From assembly GCA_951230915.1 (NCBI GenBank), contig OX579637.1, forward strand, positions 35,030,001 to 35,094,000: DNA of 64,000 nucleotides, written 5' to 3'. Each line of letters starts with the position of its first letter. Position 1 is the first letter of the stretch. The DNA is from Antitrichia curtipendula (taxonomy: Eukaryota > Streptophyta > Bryopsida > Hypnales > Leucodontaceae). Below the pieces are notes generated by a model. It searched no databases, had not been told where the DNA came from, and was given only the letters and a program-made list of their open reading frames with translations. Positions 58,356 through 64,000 of this stretch are shown one piece after another. Both the position numbers and the translations under genes were made by a program.

Positions 58356-58400
58356 CCCCTGTTTTACCCTCAAGGGGTCTACTATTGGTCTTTTGAGGGG
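58356..58400 (-). promoter_or_regulatory. Conserved hairpin motif in the short unit, followed by TATATAAAA
   Basis: On the minus strand: CCCCTCAA, a loop, TTGAGGG, GTAAAA, CAGGGG, then TATATAAAACC directly downstream. The inner pairing CCTCAA/TTGAGG differs from unit B by compensating changes. The adjacent TATA box could be the true start signal of an LTR transcript. Confidence 0.6.
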
Positions 58401-60679
58401 TAGGGACTTCACCACTCTTAATCCTCACATAATCTATCTTCTATCACACCAAAACACATCCCAAGAAATGATTGGCTAAGCAAAGGGGGTGGCTCCCTCA
58501 CAACTTCCGGATTGTAAATCCGGAAAATTGGTCCCATAGGGACGCGTTAGGTCCTCCTTATTACAACGATGGATCTCTGACTTTCCGGAACTAAGGGCTG
58601 ACTTCTTAGCTGTTGACCGCTCCTAATACTGTAAGAAACCCATATTTTAGGTTCCGTTTTGCCTATTCTTACATCAGAAATGAAATTTTTTCTCTATTCT
58701 AATCCGGTTCTAGTCTATTCTACTAACATTTGAATTTCTGTACTGTGATAGTGCCCGTCGTAACGCTTATCCATTCCAGACATCTGCTTGGCCTGAGATA
58801 TAGAGCATCTCGTATCTAGTGCCGACAACTCAAATATAATATTTCCATTAAATCATGGAGGTAACGTAATAACTTTTTGAATGCTTATACTCTCATAATC
58901 AATCTTGGACAGCATGTTTCGGCACCCCTTCTGAACCTGTAATTGACGCAGACAATCTATAACGGATCCACTATTTGCGCATGAATTTGACGACGAACAA
59001 CGGGGAAGGTTAGGAAGAGTAGGTAAAGTTGACACTAAAAATGGAGTTTGCAAGTTCAAAACATGCTCAGAAGAGTTGCGATCAGAATCTGAACTCAAAA
59101 TTGTGACACTGTCTACATGAGACTCTACCTTCACACGGAGCAATGGTGGCATTTGAAAAGACGACGCAGAAGATAGGCGTGGGGTGCATCCGACTTCATC
59201 CACTGCTACTAGTAGTGTGCAAACTCCGTACACTCTACACTTACCCGGCTTAAGACGCCAGACGTTGGTGCCATTTTCTAATGCAGAAAGTTGGCCAACA
59301 ATGTGAATGAGAATTCCCGACTCCTGCTCAAAAACCTCTTTGTCAATACAGACAAAGTCTTCTCTCAGTTGGAACCTTGAAACTAACCGAGAAGCCAACA
59401 CAGCAGCAAACCCGTCAGAGGTGACTGGAAAAATAATTGGGACTTCGCCTCCGTTTGTACCAACAACGACCAATTCCGAAATGTCTGCCATAGAAACTAT
59501 GCTCAATTCATGGGTAAAAAACACGGAACCAAGCAGACCGCAATCCCTAACCAAAATGTACAGTAATGTTCTTTCCCTTCAAAATCCTTATCCAAAATGA
59601 AAACAAGACAAGAAGTGACTCCTGATACGCCTTTAGTATCTTCAGACACACATGCGATGTTTGAGTGGTATACCAAAATTAAAAGGTTGCTTATGTGGAA
59701 TTCAAAGGTTGTATACAGTAGGTTGCATTACCGTCCTACAAAGTCGCATTGTAGCACATTTTTTTATTAGTACTGATAGAGTGACGGATAGAAGGCGTTC
59801 AAATGATCAAATGGCGCATCTACTAATCAATGTGTTAATGTAGTGCCAAATGGTGTAGTCAGAGATTAATACCAGCAGTCGCAAAAAACAAAATATAACT
59901 TCCGATAGTGACAGAACAACTTGCTCTACCCTTCTAGGTTTGATGACATGTTGGAATGTGACTCGACTAGACAAATCTGCCATTGCAACGCCCTCTCTAA
60001 GGCTAATTGTGAAATGCAAATGACAGTATTTATCATTCAACAAACGTAAACAAATGAGTCCTTAAAACTAACTGATCCAATCCTCCAAATGAAAATCTTA
60101 ACAAAATCGTGGCCAGAATCCTGTGCCCTGGCATGTCACGGGTTAGCATAGTGTCTGCACGGTCTTGGATGGTGAACATCACTAATATAATTTGACGTAG
60201 TACTAGAGTCACCAATTTTTGATGTAGGATACAATTGATGAAATTGGCACTATCCGGAGAACTAAAAATGGTGTTATTTAAATATCTCTAAATCATTTTA
60301 TGATGTGATAAGTGAATATTGGTAATGTTGTTAATATCCTTATTATGTTGGAACAAGTATCAAGGTTAACATAATGCTATAAATCTATTAGTAGGATATG
60401 TAATAAGTATGTGCCGATATGTAACATCCGGAAACTAAAAATAATGCATAGGATAGAAACAAATAGGAGGAGAACCTTGAACTTTTTGCATAGGTATAGG
60501 AATTTAGACACTAGAAACCAGATTTAGAAAATAGTTCTTTTGTAGGAGTGAAACGATGATTAGGTTAACACAGTGTTCCAGAACCAATAGCCGGAAGCCG
60601 AAAGTTCCGGATCGTAGGGGTTCCGGCTAGGGAACTTACAGGAATTCCACCGGGTCGAAAACTTAGGGTTTCCAGTTGC

Positions 60680-60687
60680 TATATAAA
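60680..60687 (+). promoter_or_regulatory. TATA box of unit D
   Basis: TATATAAA, 147 bp upstream of the ORF start and about 270 bp inside the element, within TTGCTATATAAACCCCG. Confidence 0.65.
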
Positions 60688-60826
60688 CCCCGCCGCCATT
60701 CTCATTTGGTCGCTTTTCTCTGCGGTTCTTCGCGAGTACAATTAGCGAGTGAAAGAGTGGTGAGATAGGATTGCAATAGGAAGTGGAAGTGAAGTCGGTG
60801 CAACCCAAGTCTGGAAGTCTATCAGA

Positions 60827-62715
60827 ATGACGGAAACCCTAGTCCGGAAACCGGCGGTGATTGCCCGAAGTGTTAGCCCGATGATTTCGTTCAATCCGAA
60901 TCGTCATCAAGAGTTGAAGGAAGATTTTGAATCCATGGGCTGTGTCGGATTCTTGCACCGCCCGTGGGACCTCAAGAGTGAGTTATAGAGTTTCCAATCA
61001 ATACAAGTTGACAGTGAAGGGCCGCCCAAGAGCTTGGACCCAAGAACTTTGGGTCGAAACGTACTTCGCTGTAAATAGGGGACTTGGATGGGCGGGACGG
61101 ACAAAAAAGTACGCGGCGGACCGGTTCCGGAACTCCGCCGACCCAAAGGAGGGGTTTGCGGCGACCGACTGTATCTTCGCCTGTGATCAGCAGCTCTTAG
61201 AGTTCCTAATTCCCATCCTTTATCTGGAGAAGCCCAGCCGGGTGACCATCACGATGGCGAACACGATTTTTGGAGCTTTAGGAGATAGGATAAATCCGGC
61301 TCCAAGACCCGTGAACTGGGGCGGACTTATTCACACAATTGTGGATAAGTTAACGAATTGGATTGCAGGACGGAAGTCCAATCCCATTAGTCCGTACCTG
61401 TTCTACATATACTACCGGATGGAGACCTTGAGCGAGCCGGAGCAGCTCATGTACCGGAAAGGGGAGAATCTCTTCAAGTACGGATTGAAGCCGGAAGCTG
61501 AGCTGGAGGAGCTAGAGTCGGAGGATGAGGAGGTTCCGGAGGAAACCAAGACTACTTTGGAGAAGTCCGGGCCCAACAGACGGAAGTCCACCGATCGGGC
61601 CTCGCAAGGGAAACAAGTGGCGGAAGGTTCTGTCCAACCGGAAAGTCCAAATCCGGAAATAGATCCGGTCGAGAGCGCCATTCATTGGCTGCAAACGACG
61701 AGGTTAGTGAACGACCGGATGGCGATAGTTCTTCGGGACGTCTACACAACGCTAGGAGTGAAGGATGAGACGAAGATCCTAGCCGCCATCGCACGGAGAC
61801 CTAATCCGGAAGAAGTCCAAGTCTTGCACACCCAAGTACGGATTCTACAGGAGGAACGGAATCAATTCCGGAACCAACACCCTGTGGTCAGAGCAGGAGA
61901 TGCACGTGGAAAACTGGAAGGCGACGGAGACGATGGCCCTAGTTTGGAAGCTGGGGGAACTGGTGGACCTCCTTGCTAGCACCATCTCGAGGGCCTAACT
62001 GTGGAACTCCCAGATGGTGGCACAAGGATACATCACCGGAACGAAGGTGGTCCTCATACTGACGGATTTCAAGGCCCGGATCGAGGAAGTGCTCAAGGAG
62101 ATGCAGCAGCTGATCGGAAGCCTTGACCCGAACTTGCTCGACCAAGCCATGTTTGCGGACCTTCCGGGAGGGGAATTTCAAGAAACTCCAAGTGCCAGAA
62201 CCTTGACGAAGAAGAAGAATCTAGAGATCCAAACTAGTCTGGTGACCTATCCGGAAGCCACGATGCCAAAGGCCGCGAGCACGCAGACCACCGTTCTGGA
62301 GGAGTCATTCGGAAGGCAGGCGGTGGAGAACTTGTTTCCGCCTCTCCAGCTCACGGAGATGGAAGCCAAAGCCATAGCTGCAGCAAGTGTGAGAAACCCA
62401 GCCCGGACCGATCCGGATAGGTTTATGCATATGCAAAACACTCTTCCTCCGGCAAATCCGGATAACACCGTCATCAACCTCACGGAGACACAATCTACAT
62501 GACAGAAGCAAACAAGATTTGAGGAGCCGCTGGAGATCGAGGAGACGGAAGAGGAATCTGCCGAGTCCCACTCCCAATCCAAAGAAACGGACTCGGATCC
62601 GCCCCAGATCCGAACTCAATCCGCAATAAAGAGGACTCCACCAAAGATGCCTATCCGGAAGTCAATACCGGCGAACCTGAGGGTTGGATCTTCAACGAAG
62701 AAGCCCTGCAAATGA
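60827..62715 (+). pseudogene. Putative plant transposon protein (PF20167-like), unit D copy
   Basis: The ATG at 60,827 reads MTETLVRKPAVIARS, SPMISFNPNRHQELK and GCVGFLHRPWDLK. A frameshift near 60,990 leads into YKLTVKGRPRAWTQEL, KEGFAATDC, QQLLEFLIPILYLEKPSR, ANTIFGAL, NPISPYLFYIYYR, an acidic LEELESEDEEVPEE region and a basic segment. A second frameshift near 61.88 kb leads to LTDFKARIEEVLKEMQQL and the tail. A TGA near 62,500 precedes a final in-frame stretch to KKPCK and a stop at 62,715. Domain order is the same as in A, B, C and E: N-terminal domain, core, acidic linker, coiled coil, basic tail. Confidence 0.6.
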
Positions 62716-63818
62716 TGAGTGCGGGTTGTAGCCTTGGTAGTTAGGATTTTGTCTAGATAGCTATTTCCAAAACGGGTAACCCAGACTATGGGCCCTGAGT
62801 TCCGGACTTTTAGATTGTCAACGGCTTTCCGGTCTTCCCGGAATGGTTATTAGGACCGTTAGCCGGATTTGCAGTTGGCCGTTGGCCGGGTTTTGTATTG
62901 GCCGTTTGGCCGCTTTTTGGTTGTTTTTAAGGGCAGGCCGGCTTGTTGGCCTGTCATTTCTTTTCTTGTCATTTAATCGGAGCTTACCAAAGATCAATTT
63001 AATCATCTCTTTGCGTATCGCGTTTATGGTTGAGTTGCATACTAGTTTGTAAGTGAGAGTGTACAAGAGGGAGTCCGAATTCTTCGATTGACGGATACAT
63101 ATGCTTTGACGGAAGAGCTTTAGACGTGTGAAAGAGGAGCTGTGCGTGGTGCCTTTAATTTGCCGGAACGGTGATCCGGTGGAAGCCTGTTACGGGTGAG
63201 GGTGCGAGTCCGGAAGTCCAGGGAGGATTCCGTGCGGAGATAAGAAACCGCCAGAGGAATAATCCCAACCATTGGAAGGTCTGCCTACCTCCGGAGTTGT
63301 CGATAGCTAGGAAGTCAGTACTACAATCCGGAAAGTCTGGATCTGTCGTTGTAGTAAGGAGGATCTAATAAGGCCTTGTGTGACCTACTTTCTGGATAAG
63401 TCATTTGGAAGGTTGTGAGGGTACGGATTTCTTTGCTTGCTATTACAGTATAATTCTTGGGTGTTTGTTGTGGTTGTTAAGAATAGAGAGAGAGAGAGTA
63501 AGAATCAGGAGTGGTGAGTCCCTGCCCCTCGGAAAGATCAATAGTGGACCCCATGAGGGTAAAACAGGGGTATCTAAAACTAGTTACTTAGAGAGTCGGA
63601 ACCGAATTCTGGAAGAAGTCGGATCCGGACTAGAATCCGGATAATACTAGTTTCCGGAAGAGAAGCAATTGGTCGAACGGATTGCTTGGGGTGTTTAAGA
63701 AGGGAACCGGATACTCGAAACTTGAAGCAACACACTAGAATTCCCTGGGACGATAACTCGTATCATCTTACCACATTTTTGTGTTAAAGATACTTACGCG
63801 CTAACTACGCGTGTGACA
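62716..63818 (+). other. 3' non-coding part of unit D
   Basis: No ORF. It contains blocks conserved with B, C, E and the short unit: the GGTGAGGGTG...CGTGCGGAG stretch, CTGTCGTTGTAGTAAGGAGG, GGAAGGTTGTGAGGG, the hairpin at 63,525-63,570, and the terminal CCCTGGGACGAT...GTGTTAAAGATACTTACGCG block. A short (GA)n tract lies just before the hairpin. Confidence 0.6.
63525..63570 (+). promoter_or_regulatory. Conserved hairpin motif in unit D
   Basis: CCCCTC, a loop of about 26 bases, GAGGG, GTAAAA, CAGGGG. It is the same architecture as in unit B and the short unit, with different stem bases and one unpaired position. Confidence 0.55.
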
Positions 63819-64000
63819 AAGTAAATCAAAGGATAGGGGTCGAACTAAATATTATTTTATTTAAAGCCCTCTGAATCTGTTTAGGATGTGATATATGATT
63901 ACAAAGCCTGTCTTTAGTGTCCTAATTATGAAGCAAGTGTTTTCTAAGACTACAGGATCCTATAATCCTATAATTCTCAATTATTGTAAGAGACCCAAAG

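Larger units (their letters stand above)
57955..58750 (-). mobile_element. 796-bp ORF-less unit of the TG...CA family
   Basis: The unit is inserted in the copy-2 transposase, flanked by GTGCT (57,950-57,954) and GTGCC (58,751-58,755); copy 1 has GTGCC at the intact site. On the minus strand it begins TATCACAGTACAG (expected TG, so probably one G-to-A change) and ends GCGTGCGACA. It shares the 3' half of units B and D (the ATCGTTGTAATAAGGAGG and GGAAGTTGTGAGG blocks, the hairpin, the TCCCTGGGACGATAAC block) but lacks the 5' promoter region and ORF. It is either a compact LTR or an internally deleted derivative. It proves the family has small members with the same ends. Confidence 0.75.
55033..59491 (-). 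pseudogene. MULE-like transposase with DDE and SWIM domains (copy 2)
   Basis: It is the same protein as copy 1, read from MADISELVVV at 59,491. The N-terminal domain runs to about 58,755, where the short unit is inserted within the codons for DGHV. It resumes at 57,953 with the Cys/His region (CLGHLRCNNASC), FDHVKRTKGW, DNAQTNW and CLFHWTQSMEKHTK (intact here, frameshifted in copy 1). The conserved short intron precedes DLMENELAEMPS. Then the Gln/Asn-rich region and SWIM finger (CTCPYFKEMK...CKH) follow, ending near 55,033 after a frameshift. Additional lesions: a stop at about 57,948 and frameshifts near 57.0 and 57.4 kb. The two copies patch each other's lesions, showing independent decay. 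Confidence 0.75.
60410..63818 (+). mobile_element. Unit D: complete 3.41-kb TG...CA unit with AAGTA target duplication
   Basis: It starts TGTGCCGATATGTAAC at 60,410 and ends GCGTGTGACA at 63,818, flanked by AAGTA (60,405-60,409 and 63,819-63,823). Sequence on either side matches adjacent parts of MULE copy 1, so the insertion is clean. Layout: TATATAAA at 60,680-60,687, ORF 60,827-62,715, 3' region with a hairpin at 63,525-63,570, and the end block CCCTGGGACGATAACTCG. No reverse transcriptase, integrase or direct terminal repeats occur. Confidence 0.8.
53566..64000 (-). mobile_element. Second MULE copy, truncated by the window edge
   Basis: The terminus GCAACGTAGCTAGTATGCG matches the right end of the 15.2-kb element. 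Next come the TGGATGAA minisatellite (53.64-54.11 kb), the conserved 3' region and the SWIM transposase on minus. Upstream sequence continues in step with copy 1 through 60.4 kb and again from 63,819 to the window end, corresponding to copy-1 positions down to about 30.15 kb. The copy is broken by the short unit at 57,955-58,750 and by unit D. Its other terminus, and any methyltransferase gene, lie beyond 64,000. Confidence 0.75.

Noticed and set aside
60410..63818. Helitron origin for the TG...CA units
   Set aside because: They have 5-bp target duplications and no TC...CTRR ends, which excludes Helitron-type insertion.

Overview
The window reads as a streptophyte (plant-lineage) nuclear genome. 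It has spliceosomal introns, TATA-box promoters, a CACTA transposon with plant-type TNP2 and Transposase_24-like proteins, MULE-like transposases with SWIM zinc fingers, and several units coding for a protein that resembles the plant-specific 'putative plant transposon protein' family. The species cannot be read from the sequence. A ParB/DNA-methyltransferase gene argues against an ordinary flowering plant and points to an alga-, moss-, liverwort- or fern-like lineage; that is inference. No ordinary host gene, rRNA or tRNA was recognised. Almost everything that can be explained is nested mobile DNA.

Layout. Positions 1-11,660 are AT-rich flank without convincing genes; they hold degenerate repeats and one CACTA-type terminus (ending at 11,008). 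A giant decayed CACTA element runs from 11,661 to 53,412, with 12-bp CACTATAAGAAA inverted ends. Its two genes are divergent: a Transposase_24/TNPA-like gene on the minus strand (pieces from 37.33 kb down to 13.39 kb) and TNP2 on the plus strand (pieces from 39.4 to 51.4 kb). It was split by at least three insertion events: unit E (about 15.3-19.4 kb), a 15.2-kb MULE-like element (21,207-36,384), and a nest of units A, B and C (40.4-48.8 kb). Removing them leaves roughly 14 kb of CACTA. A second MULE copy starts at 53,566 and runs off the right edge; it is itself broken by a 796-bp unit (57,955-58,750) and by unit D (60,410-63,818).

The 15.2-kb MULE-like element is the most interesting object. 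It has about 66-bp terminal inverted repeats (about 92% identical), a 9-bp target duplication with one mismatch, and TGGATGAAAAA minisatellites inside both ends. It carries two divergently arranged genes: a SWIM/DDE transposase (31.2-34.9 kb, plus) and a multi-exon gene (29.85/28.2 down to 23.24 kb, minus) encoding a ParB-like DGNHR domain followed by a DNA methyltransferase in the order motif IV then motif I. This looks like a eukaryotic transposon carrying a bacteriophage-type DNA-modification gene.

Units A-E and the 796-bp unit share TG...CA-type ends; where both ends survive they have 5-bp target duplications (B: ATGTT, D: AAGTA, short unit: GTGCY). They lack reverse transcriptase, integrase or flanking direct repeats. 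The simplest reading is very long solo LTRs (about 3.4 kb) that carry their own TATA promoter and a coiled-coil-tailed ORF. A hairpin with compensatory base changes lies near their 3' ends.
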